Shown: positions 1-6,143 of the stretch, one piece after another | How the letters are laid out: the number at the start of each line of letters is the position of its first letter | Numbering within the stretch: the stretch's first letter is position 1 | From: a virus | DNA: 28,187 bases | Direction: 5' to 3' (one strand) | IMG/VR virus record: IMGVR_UViG_3300027857_000051 | Location: 1 to 28,187 of that record | The notes under the pieces: model-generated | What the model was told of the DNA's origin: nothing | The model's input: only the letters and a program-made list of their open reading frames with translations | Database searches by the model: none | Made by a program: the position numbers and the translations under genes

Positions 1-20
1 CGTGTGACCGTGACACTCAC
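1..20 (-). CDS. Start of next downstream gene (partial)
   Basis: A GTG at 20-18 overlaps the TGA stop of the preceding gene as GTGA, the same coupling used at many junctions in this window. A GGAGG Shine-Dalgarno sequence lies about 11 nt upstream. Only six codons (M-S-V-T-V-T) are inside the window, so no function can be read. From its position it should be another neck or tail gene. Confidence 0.4.
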
Positions 21-532
21 AGCTGGATCGCCTCCTTGATGATCAATCCGAGACGTGTGGTGTAGTACAGCATTCGCAGGGTCGCTGGTGTCTTCTCAGG
101 TGGATAGTCCATCTCAAACTCCTCACCGATGGAGAGGATCTGAGAGTACTGACCGGTGGACGGGTCCTGGATCACCTTCGGCATCTCAGTGACCATGAGG
201 GTGTTCAACACCCCGTCGATCACCAGTGGGAACTCCTGGTCCAGGGTGTCGCCGTTCGTGTTGTTTCTGGCCACCGTTTCATAGCTCAGATACACATCCA
301 CGATCCAGTTGAACTCGTGGTAGCCTGAGGCACCGGCGAGGGTGGCGTTGCCGATGCGTGGTGCGGTCTGACGACGACCATGAAGTCTGGCACCCCAGAC
401 ACATGCCACCGGTGCGTTAATGTTCATGACCGTCGGAGGCGTCACGAAGGCTGCCATCTGCTTGGTCACACCCGGCATGGTGATGCCGTCCAGCAAGCTC
501 TTGACGTACAGCTGAACGGAGTTCGTTGGCAC
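17..532 (-). CDS. Putative neck / tail-completion protein (171 aa)
   Basis: The protein has 171 residues and a GTG start (532-530). It mixes beta-rich and helical segments, with no signal peptide, membrane helix or catalytic motif. The size and the position two genes after the connector fit a head-closure or tail-terminator (tail-completion) protein, which joins the filled head to the tail. That assignment rests on gene order; I do not recognise a family-specific motif. It follows the 47-residue basic gene by 7 nt and is coupled by GTGA to the next gene. Confidence 0.5.
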   Translation of the reverse strand: MPTNSVQLYVKSLLDGITMPGVTKQMAAFVTPPTVMNINAPVACVWGARLHGRRQTAPRIGNATLAGASGYHEFNWIVDVYLSYETVARNNTNGDTLDQEFPLVIDGVLNTLMVTEMPKVIQDPSTGQYSQILSIGEEFEMDYPPEKTPATLRMLYYTTRLGLIIKEAIQL

Positions 533-539
533 GTCTCAC

Positions 540-683
540 CTACCAGATGTTGTGCGGTGCGTTGACCGTCTTGAAGCGTGCGGAACGAGCGCCGACGTGC
601 TTGTCCTTGGCGCTGTGCTTCGCCTTCTTGGTCTTCCTCAGAACCGAACGAGAGCTGGTACGAGACCAACGCCTACGAACCAT
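540..683 (-). CDS. Small highly basic protein (47 aa)
   Basis: This short frame starts with ATG at 683-681, preceded by an AGGGG ribosome binding sequence 4 nt upstream, and stops with TAG at 542-540. It fills the gap between the connector stop (693) and the next GTG (532) almost exactly, which supports it as a real gene. The 47-residue product begins MVRRRWSRTSSRS and is rich in Arg and Lys throughout, ending VNAPHNIW. Small basic proteins at this position may bind DNA or fill a gap in the head-tail interface, but the function is unknown. A longer overlapping minus-strand frame at 466-669 is a shadow. Confidence 0.7.
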   Translation of the reverse strand: MVRRRWSRTSSRSVLRKTKKAKHSAKDKHVGARSARFKTVNAPHNIW

Positions 684-692
684 CACTGCCCC

Positions 693-1646
693 TTAGATGA
701 CACGCTTGTACGGCTCGAGAATGGTCTCATACTCGATCTTCAGATCTGTCACACCATGGCCGCCCTCAGTGAGAGAGCCGGGGAGGTTCTGGATGGAGAT
801 CGACGTGATACCAGCCTCCAACGCCTGGGACGCACATGCGAGGATCGTAGCCCAGAGCACGTCACTCGGAACCGTGGAGATGATCACCTCAGCTGGCACT
901 GCACCGGTGTGTGAGAAGAGCGTGGGTGAGGCGAGAGTGAGAGTGCCGGGGCCGCCAGGAGCGGTGCCTCCACCGTTCGGCAACGTCACGTTGTTGTTTG
1001 CCGTCACAGAGCTGATCGTCACAGACTCAGTGTTAGAACCATCATAGATCATCGCAGTGGCACCAGTGAAGCCGGTGACGTCATCAACGGTGAGTGTGGT
1101 GACACCAGCGTTAGCTGAGACGGTGAGACCAGCGTGAGGCCAACCATTGATGTAAGTGGCGCAGAACCGCATGCCTTGACGGCCGGCCGCCCAGGTGGCG
1201 TAACCCGGAGCGATCGTGATCGATTGACCACCTGCACCGCCAGAGCCGGATGGTACCGTGGAGTTGTAGATCCCGATGGCGGGGTTCTCAACCTCCATCA
1301 TGTTGGCTGGGATCTGTGTCCACTGACGTGGGAACGTGCCAGCGAAGCTCACCTGACCAGCCAGGACCTCCAGCACCGGCCACCTGCTGAGGATCCACCT
1401 CGTGGTGCCGTTGTACTGGTTGATGTTGATGCGATAGTCGCCCGGTCCGTTCCGATACTCAGTGTCGATGGTGGCGCGGAACACCTGGTTGACGTAGCCA
1501 TCAACGATCTGGGTGGCTCGCCAGCAGATGTTGTACTGCTCAGCGAGCTGATCTGGGGTGGTCGCCTGTGGGAACGGGATGATCTCCCAGGAGATGCCAG
1601 TGGGAGCACTGGTGATCATGTTAGGTGTCACGAGTGGGGAAACCAC
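693..1646 (-). CDS. Putative head-tail connector/adaptor with inserted beta module (317 aa)
   Basis: The likely role is the adaptor ring docked under the portal. The N-terminal half is helical with aromatic residues (for example TTPDQLAEQYNICWRATQIV near residues 29-48), and the C-terminal part (from about residue 258) has another helix and the ending DLKIEYETILEPYKRVI. Between them, roughly residues 173-256, sits a beta-rich module with the pattern AGVTTLTVDDVTGF...ESVTISSV...LTLASPTLFSHT, which I know as a recurring insertion module in phage structural proteins. The GTG start at 1646 is supported by a strong GGAGGGAGGAG sequence inside the end of the upstream zinc-protein gene, which it overlaps by 26 bp. 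The adaptor role is inferred from position and architecture. Confidence 0.6.
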   Translation of the reverse strand: MVSPLVTPNMITSAPTGISWEIIPFPQATTPDQLAEQYNICWRATQIVDGYVNQVFRATIDTEYRNGPGDYRININQYNGTTRWILSRWPVLEVLAGQVSFAGTFPRQWTQIPANMMEVENPAIGIYNSTVPSGSGGAGGQSITIAPGYATWAAGRQGMRFCATYINGWPHAGLTVSANAGVTTLTVDDVTGFTGATAMIYDGSNTESVTISSVTANNNVTLPNGGGTAPGGPGTLTLASPTLFSHTGAVPAEVIISTVPSDVLWATILACASQALEAGITSISIQNLPGSLTEGGHGVTDLKIEYETILEPYKRVI

Positions 1647-1800
1647 TTGACTCCTCCCTCCTCACACACTTGGTGCACCACCACTCATCGTTATGCCAGG
1701 TGAGGTGCTTACCACACATTTGATCGTTACAGTTCGCACACACACCAACGGGGACGCTCTTACGTGTTGAGCAAAGCCGGCAGGTCTTCCTTCCACGCAT
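1621..1800 (-). CDS. Small zinc-finger protein (59 aa)
   Basis: The frame starts with ATG at 1800-1798 and stops with TAA at 1623-1621, filling the space between the 220-residue gene and the connector. The 59-residue product has regular cysteine pairs: C7-x2-C10, C21-x2-C24, C29 with H32, and C42-x2-C45, enough for two zinc sites of zinc-ribbon or treble-clef type. It ends in a charged tail. The ribosome binding site is weak (GGGGAC) and falls in one arm of a 12-bp inverted repeat whose other arm is inside this gene. Function is unknown; the neighbours are head and connector genes. Confidence 0.75.
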   Translation of the reverse strand: MRGRKTCRLCSTRKSVPVGVCANCNDQMCGKHLTWHNDEWWCTKCVRREESSGFPTRDT

Positions 1801-1812
1801 GAGCGTCCCCGT
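1748..1812 (-). repeat. 12-bp inverted repeat covering the start region of the 59-aa zinc protein
   Basis: The plus-strand arms ACGGGGACGCTC (1748-1759) and GAGCGTCCCCGT (1801-1812) are exact reverse complements separated by 41 nt. On the mRNA the upstream arm ends right at the ATG (1800) and contains the only GGGGAC ribosome-binding candidate. Pairing with the arm inside the gene would hide the translation start. The effect on translation is inferred. Confidence 0.6.
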
Positions 1813-1821
1813 CGTCAGTTG

Positions 1822-2484
1822 TTAATCACGCAGCTGCGAGAGCAGCTTCTCCCTGGAGTTGGCACCCGGCAGTCCTCGCTGCTTGGCGAGTGCCCTGAGC
1901 TCACCGAAGGTCATCTTGTCGAGGTCATCAGGCACATCATAGGGCAGGTCTTCCTTGTCCATGCCCTGAACAGTGTCGTTGATGAACTCAGTGACCGTAG
2001 CGGTGTCGAGTAGTGCCTTCCCTCGGTAGGATGGCACACCCTCATCCATGCTAGCACCGCACGTGCTGCAGAAGTGAGCGCCGTACTGGTTCGAGTGCCC
2101 GTTCATGCACAACCTGTCTATGGTCGGCTTCTCCAGCTGACCAGCCATTGTGTGCTTGAGCATCGTGGCGAGAACCTCTGGCAGCGTGCCCAGCTTGGCC
2201 AGCTCCATCAGAGCCTTGGCCGTGGACTCCTGCTGCTCCAAAGCTCCGCGACGCTCCATGTCCTCACGCTGAGAGACCTCGTCTGGGGTCTCTGGAATGG
2301 AGTGGTGCGTGCTCGACCACATGCTATCACCGCGAAGGTAATCCTCGCACCCGCCGTGGCAGGTGAGTCCCCACACGGGGACGGGGTCTCCACCGGGAGC
2401 TGGTCGGACGTGGGTTGCCCCACAGCCGCCATGGGCCGGCGAGATGGAAACCGCAGAGATGTCACTGCGGGCGTAAACGGTCAT
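1822..2484 (-). CDS. Zinc-ribbon protein with C-terminal SAP/Rho_N-like domain (220 aa)
   Basis: The start is ATG at 2484, chosen because GGAGG lies 6 nt upstream; the longer frame would run through the 92-residue gene. The N-terminal part has C21, H25, C42 and C46. A helical stretch follows (about 70-115), then a zinc ribbon C126-x3-H130...C139-x2-C142. The last 30 residues (189-219, MTFGELRALAKQRGLPGANS...) match the helix-extended loop-helix pattern of SAP or Rho N-terminal domains, which bind nucleic acids. It may be a DNA-binding virion or packaging-associated protein, but its exact role is not known. Confidence 0.7.
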   Translation of the reverse strand: MTVYARSDISAVSISPAHGGCGATHVRPAPGGDPVPVWGLTCHGGCEDYLRGDSMWSSTHHSIPETPDEVSQREDMERRGALEQQESTAKALMELAKLGTLPEVLATMLKHTMAGQLEKPTIDRLCMNGHSNQYGAHFCSTCGASMDEGVPSYRGKALLDTATVTEFINDTVQGMDKEDLPYDVPDDLDKMTFGELRALAKQRGLPGANSREKLLSQLRD

Positions 2485-2530
2485 CGCATCCTCCGAGATT
2501 GTTCGGTTCAGTTTGTGGTGCTCAGAGTGG

Positions 2531-2809
2531 TCAAACTTCGACGGTCTCAGCACCGCACTTGTTGCAGGTGTGGTTCCAGACGTTCCAGAGGCGGTTGCAC
2601 GTCTCGCACAACCGCCCCTTCTTGGTTCCAAAGGACAGCGCACCCTTGGCAGACACCAGACCGGTGTCGCCGAACTGTCCGCTGTTGATCGCGTTGGCGT
2701 GACGCTCGTCAACGGTGATGCTGCCACCCGGCTTGTTGGCAGTGTACTTCGTGCCGTCCTTGCAGTCAAAGCCACTACAGCCTGGTGGAAGCTGCACCTT
2801 GACGCTCAT
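2531..2809 (-). CDS. Small zinc-binding head-region protein (92 aa)
   Basis: An ATG start at 2809 follows an AGGAG sequence and comes 9 nt after the stop of the upstream decoration-like gene. The protein has an N-terminal pair C11/C16 and a C-terminal zinc ribbon C68-x2-C71...C82-x2-C85. The part between includes GGSITVDERHANAI, which suggests a small beta fold. It lies between decoration/head-fibre genes and connector genes and is probably made late. Function is unknown. Confidence 0.7.
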   Translation of the reverse strand: MSVKVQLPPGCSGFDCKDGTKYTANKPGGSITVDERHANAINSGQFGDTGLVSAKGALSFGTKKGRLCETCNRLWNVWNHTCNKCGAETVEV

Positions 2810-2818
2810 CGCACTCTC

Positions 2819-3100
2819 CTAGCTTGCGGTAGAGATGAAGACACCAACTGGCGTGGGGCCGGCCACGTTCGCGATCGCATACAGGTCGGTGCCCTTGGAG
2901 CCAGGGTACATCGGAATCGTGACGGTGGAGCCACCCACGATCGGAGCCCCGTTGGTGACAGTGGTACCGCTGGCCACACCGATGTACACGATCGTGGTGT
3001 TGACTGCGGCCACCGTGATGGTCACCGTGCCCACCCCAGGCGGCACGGTGCACAGCTTGGCAGCACTGTTGGTCACGCTGCCTGGGATGGGGATGATCAT
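2819..3100 (-). CDS. Putative capsid decoration-like beta protein (93 aa)
   Basis: The ATG at 3100-3098 overlaps the upstream TAA by one base (TAATG), a typical coupled start. The 93-residue product is almost all beta-strand-forming residues with Gly/Thr/Val turns. Its C-terminal two thirds resemble the 109-residue protein at 3891-4220: both have an asparagine-led strand pair, a G-x-V-T or V-T-I strand, and a D-[LI]-Y-A-I-A motif near the end. This suggests a second copy of a small decoration or cement fold. The long N-terminal extension of this frame up to 3751 is a shadow of the 244-residue gene. Confidence 0.65.
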   Translation of the reverse strand: MIIPIPGSVTNSAAKLCTVPPGVGTVTITVAAVNTTIVYIGVASGTTVTNGAPIVGGSTVTIPMYPGSKGTDLYAIANVAGPTPVGVFISTAS

Positions 3101-3834
3101 TAGGCCAGCCGCTCCACGACGCCACCCACCAGGGAGATGGTGTTGGACGCGGACGCGGCACCCCAGGTGACACCCATGGTGAAGCCGCTGGCGACGTTGC
3201 TGACGACCGTGGTGGCCGTGGTCGGGTTGGCCACGTAGGTGGTCGCCGCATCGGTCGCAGCCGAGGTGCCCAGGTTCAGGGTGATGTTCGCCCACACAGA
3301 GGTGGCGGTGCGGAAGGTCACCATCGCGTCGTAGCTGAACGGCACGTTGGTGACACCGGAGCCCAGGGTGACGGCAGGCACGGTGGCGATCGCGGTGCCA
3401 GCGACGCCGCCCCAGTACAGGATGAACTGCAGGGTGGGCGTGCCGGTGTCGGAGTACAGGCCGTAGCCCATCATGTTGTAGACAGCACCGACGCCGGGGT
3501 CGTTGGCCGGCACCGTGTACGACTGCAGCGCGGTCGCAGCGGCGGTGTTGGCGACGGTGGTCGTGGTGGTCTGGGACTGGACCACACCACCGATGGACGT
3601 GATCTGGCCGGTGGAGCTGACCGCCGTCAGCACACCGCCATTGGCGGAGTAGAGCACACCCGCACCGGTGGGCGTGGTGGGTGCGGCGGTGAGAGCAGGG
3701 AGGGTGACACCCGCGTTGAACGAGGTTGAGCTGCCGGAGCGGAACTGCCACTGACCGTCCGCCCAGACGTTCGCCAGGTCAAGCCGCGTGCCCGCTGGGG
3801 GCATGGTGCCGAAGTCGGAGCCGCCAACAGGCAT
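3100..3834 (-). CDS. Putative head fibre / capsid surface protein (244 aa)
   Basis: An AAGGAAGG sequence precedes the ATG at 3834. Residues 1-35 contain LDLANVWADGQWQFRSG, and residues 50-82 carry the PTTPTGAGVLYSANGGVLTAVSS pattern, which I recognise from actinophage head-fibre and tail-fibre proteins. The rest (about 85-244) is a Thr/Val/Ala-rich beta domain with the look of a jelly-roll or lectin-like head. Just after the capsid and decoration genes, a capsid surface fibre is the best guess. A minor tail protein is possible. Confidence 0.6.
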   Translation of the reverse strand: MPVGGSDFGTMPPAGTRLDLANVWADGQWQFRSGSSTSFNAGVTLPALTAAPTTPTGAGVLYSANGGVLTAVSSTGQITSIGGVVQSQTTTTTVANTAAATALQSYTVPANDPGVGAVYNMMGYGLYSDTGTPTLQFILYWGGVAGTAIATVPAVTLGSGVTNVPFSYDAMVTFRTATSVWANITLNLGTSAATDAATTYVANPTTATTVVSNVASGFTMGVTWGAASASNTISLVGGVVERLA

Positions 3835-3858
3835 GGCTACCTTCCTTTGTTAGAGACG

Positions 3859-3880
3859 GGGGCCGCCTTGCGGCGGCCCC
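3859..3880 (-). terminator. GC-rich hairpin with GCAA tetraloop between decoration and head-fibre genes
   Basis: On the minus strand GGGGCCGCC-GCAA-GGCGGCCCC forms a perfect 9-bp stem closed by a GNRA-type GCAA loop. No T-tract follows, so it may be a weak terminator, an RNA-processing site or a 3' end stabiliser that tunes the relative amounts of head proteins. Confidence 0.6.
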
Positions 3881-3890
3881 ACGAAGGTGC

Positions 3891-4220
3891 TTAGACGACG
3901 TACTCAACCGTCGCGGGACCAGCCAGCGCGGAGGTACCCGCAGAGCTGGAGGCGATGGCGTAGATGTCGAAGTTGGTGCTCGACTGCAGCGCGCCGAAGC
4001 CGGTGATCGTCACCTGGGCGCCTGGCGGAACACGCAGACCCGTGGAGGTCGTGACGCTGGAGCCACCGACGAACATCGTGACGGCGCCGGTGTTGACGAC
4101 CGTGACGTCACCGATGGTGACACCGGTCGGGATGCCGGAGGCGTCGGAGTCGAAGATGAGAGTGGCGGAGTTCGGCACCGTGGTGGCCTGGACCGCCGAA
4201 GAGTTCGCGAAGATGGGCAT
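3891..4220 (-). CDS. Putative capsid decoration / cement protein (109 aa)
   Basis: This is the first gene after the major capsid gene, the usual place for a decoration protein that binds the assembled capsid surface. The 109-residue product is nearly all beta: strands around VTVVNTGAVTMFVGG, RVPPGAQVTITG and FDIYAIASSS, with no Cys and no catalytic residues. The ATG at 4220 follows AGGACAGGG. GC-rich hairpins sit on both sides of the gene, which suggests that its transcript level is set separately. It resembles the 93-residue protein at 2819-3100. Confidence 0.65.
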   Translation of the reverse strand: MPIFANSSAVQATTVPNSATLIFDSDASGIPTGVTIGDVTVVNTGAVTMFVGGSSVTTSTGLRVPPGAQVTITGFGALQSSTNFDIYAIASSSAGTSALAGPATVEYVV

Positions 4221-4242
4221 GTTGCCCTGTCCTTTCGGTACA

Positions 4243-4269
4243 GCGGCCGCCGCGTGTTGCGGCGGCCGC
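4243..4269 (-). terminator. Strong GC-rich hairpin after the major capsid gene
   Basis: GCGGCCGCCGC (4243-4253) pairs perfectly with GCGGCGGCCGC (4259-4269) around a 5-nt loop. The hairpin begins 9 nt after the capsid stop codon and has no T-tract. It shares the core GGCCGCC/GGCGGCC with the hairpin at 3859-3880. A role in partial termination or protection of the capsid mRNA 3' end is likely but inferred. Confidence 0.65.
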
Positions 4270-4277
4270 GGCGTCGA

Positions 4278-6107
4278 TTAGCTGAACGGCGTGGTGTCCG
4301 AGACCTGGAGACCCTGGAGCAGACCGCTGTACTGCGGCGCGTGGGCGACCATGGCGCCGTAGAGGAAGATCGAGTACCGGAAGGTGGCGTCGATGACCGG
4401 CCAGGCGATGGAGACGTAGTCCTGCACGCAGGTCATCTCCCAGGCGTTGGCCACGTTGGACCACGTCTGCGGCAGCTGGTAGGTCATCAGGGCCGCGGTA
4501 CCCTGGGTCAGCCACGGGTGGACGACCATCTTCAGAACCGAGCGGGTGATCGGGTTCTGGAACTCAGAGACGGCCGCACCGACGCGAACGCCAGGCACCT
4601 CGCTCTGGTCCAGGAAGAGGCGGTAGTTCGTGGCCGCACCCTGGCTGATGACGTCGTTGGAGAGGCGCATGATGTCGCCACCCTCACCGACGATCTCAGC
4701 CGGGTCAGCGCGGAACGCACCCGGAGAGTTGGAACCGGTGTTGCCGTCCCACAGCTGCTGCAGCGCGGTGTAGATCACGTTGTAGCTGAGGTGGGCACCG
4801 ACGGCACCGTTGTAGTAGCCGCCCTGCCACCCGGACGGGTAGATGCCGCCCGTGGCGGACTTGCCGGCCAGGGTCGGGATGATGCCCTCCATGCGGGTGT
4901 TCTTACCCGTGGAGGTGTCCGTGGTCGGCGGGGTCGCGCCGGAGCCGGGGAGCGAGCCCTGGACGGTGTACTTGACACCACCGACGCCGGTCGCAACGCG
5001 GAAGGCATTGGCCGTGGTTGGAGAGCCGTTGGTGCTGACGTACACGTTGTACGAGAGGGCACCGACGGATGGGCCGATGGTCAGGTCGACAACCTGGCCG
5101 GAGGAGGTGCTGATGGTGGAGCTCTGAACCGAGACGGTCTCACCGTAGTAGTTCGTCGCGGTGACGAAGACGGTGAAGTTGGTGTTCGCACCGACCGTGG
5201 TCTCGTTGGAGCCAGCGGTACGCGCGGTGAGCGACACGACGGTCGGCGCAGCCAGCGGGGTGCTGGTACCGGCGATCATCATGTACTCCTCGCCCAGCAT
5301 CATCTCCTGGAGAAGGATGAGGTTGGCGAGCGCGGAGATGTCCTCAAAGCCCTGACCAGCGAACTGAGCCAGCCAGCTCAGAGACTCAGTCAGACCGAAG
5401 AAGCGGTATGGAACGTTGAGCTGGACCTCGGTCTGAGAACCGGTGCCCGGGATGTTCAGCGGCCAGCTGGTGCTGGACAGGGTGCCGTTGTTCTGGACGA
5501 GCTCGCTGATCGCGATGTCCAGGACGGACTGGCCACCAGTCTGGGTGCCGGAGATGCCGGTGAACACGCGCTCGATGCGGCTGGTGCCCTGGCCGGCTGG
5601 ACGTGGCAGCTTGTTGCGGAACACCGTGTACATCGGGTAGATCAGGCGAGACGGCGCCAGGAGGTCGAACGGCACGAGGCCGCTGACGGTGCCGATGCCC
5701 AGGTTACCGGCGGTGAAGCTACGAGCCAGGTCAGGGGCGGCCGCACCACCGAAGACCTGAGAGATCTGCTCACCCAAGGTTGGCATGGACAGCGCGGCCT
5801 TGAGGTAGCCGAAGTTGTCCAGGAACGACGGGTTGAGGCTCTTGACCACGCTGGCACGGTCGTGGTAGCCGCGGTGGGTCTCCGTGCGGAGGTCCAGGGT
5901 GGCCTGGTGTGCCTTGGTGGTGATCTGCATCTGGTCAGTCAGCGGCGTGTTGCCGGTGCCGGCGTAGCCAGCGCCCTTGACCATGAAGGGCATCTTCGCG
6001 GAGAGCATGTCTCCGGAGCTGGTGTAGCGGTTCGCAGAGGCCGCAGCCTCCTTGAGTGGCGACTGGCTCGTGGTCGGCGCGACCTCAGAGCCGAGAATGT
6101 CAGCCAT
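4278..6107 (-). CDS. Major capsid protein, HK97-type, with inserted Ig-like domain (609 aa)
   Basis: The ATG at 6107 has a strong AAGGAG sequence upstream. The 609-residue length exceeds the usual 300-450 of HK97-fold capsid proteins, and an insertion explains the excess. About residues 285-395 form a beta-sandwich-like segment (SLTARTAGSNETTVGANTNF, YYGETVSVQSS, LSYNVYVSTNG, VKYTVQG), typical of Ig- or fibronectin-like domains displayed on capsids. The flanking sequence is helical and mixed, with an early helical region and the C-terminal VSIAWPVIDATFRYSIFLYGA as expected for the capsid core. Gene order (protease/scaffold upstream, decoration downstream) supports the call. There is no obvious separate delta-domain boundary visible by eye. 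Confidence 0.8.
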   Translation of the reverse strand: MADILGSEVAPTTSQSPLKEAAASANRYTSSGDMLSAKMPFMVKGAGYAGTGNTPLTDQMQITTKAHQATLDLRTETHRGYHDRASVVKSLNPSFLDNFGYLKAALSMPTLGEQISQVFGGAAAPDLARSFTAGNLGIGTVSGLVPFDLLAPSRLIYPMYTVFRNKLPRPAGQGTSRIERVFTGISGTQTGGQSVLDIAISELVQNNGTLSSTSWPLNIPGTGSQTEVQLNVPYRFFGLTESLSWLAQFAGQGFEDISALANLILLQEMMLGEEYMMIAGTSTPLAAPTVVSLTARTAGSNETTVGANTNFTVFVTATNYYGETVSVQSSTISTSSGQVVDLTIGPSVGALSYNVYVSTNGSPTTANAFRVATGVGGVKYTVQGSLPGSGATPPTTDTSTGKNTRMEGIIPTLAGKSATGGIYPSGWQGGYYNGAVGAHLSYNVIYTALQQLWDGNTGSNSPGAFRADPAEIVGEGGDIMRLSNDVISQGAATNYRLFLDQSEVPGVRVGAAVSEFQNPITRSVLKMVVHPWLTQGTAALMTYQLPQTWSNVANAWEMTCVQDYVSIAWPVIDATFRYSIFLYGAMVAHAPQYSGLLQGLQVSDTTPFS

Positions 6108-6143
6108 GGTGGCCTTCTCCTTGGTTCGTTCGGACTGTGAGAG

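Noticed and set aside
466-669. 67-residue minus-strand frame near the neck gene
   Set aside because: It overlaps the better-supported 47-residue gene and the neck gene in another frame, with a poor start context.
3726-6140. 804-residue plus-strand open frame, opposite the major capsid gene
   Set aside because: It is Arg/Gly/Asp/Val-rich with no domain, and lies antisense to the capsid and neighbouring genes, which have good starts and recognisable features. Long antisense frames are expected in GC-rich DNA.
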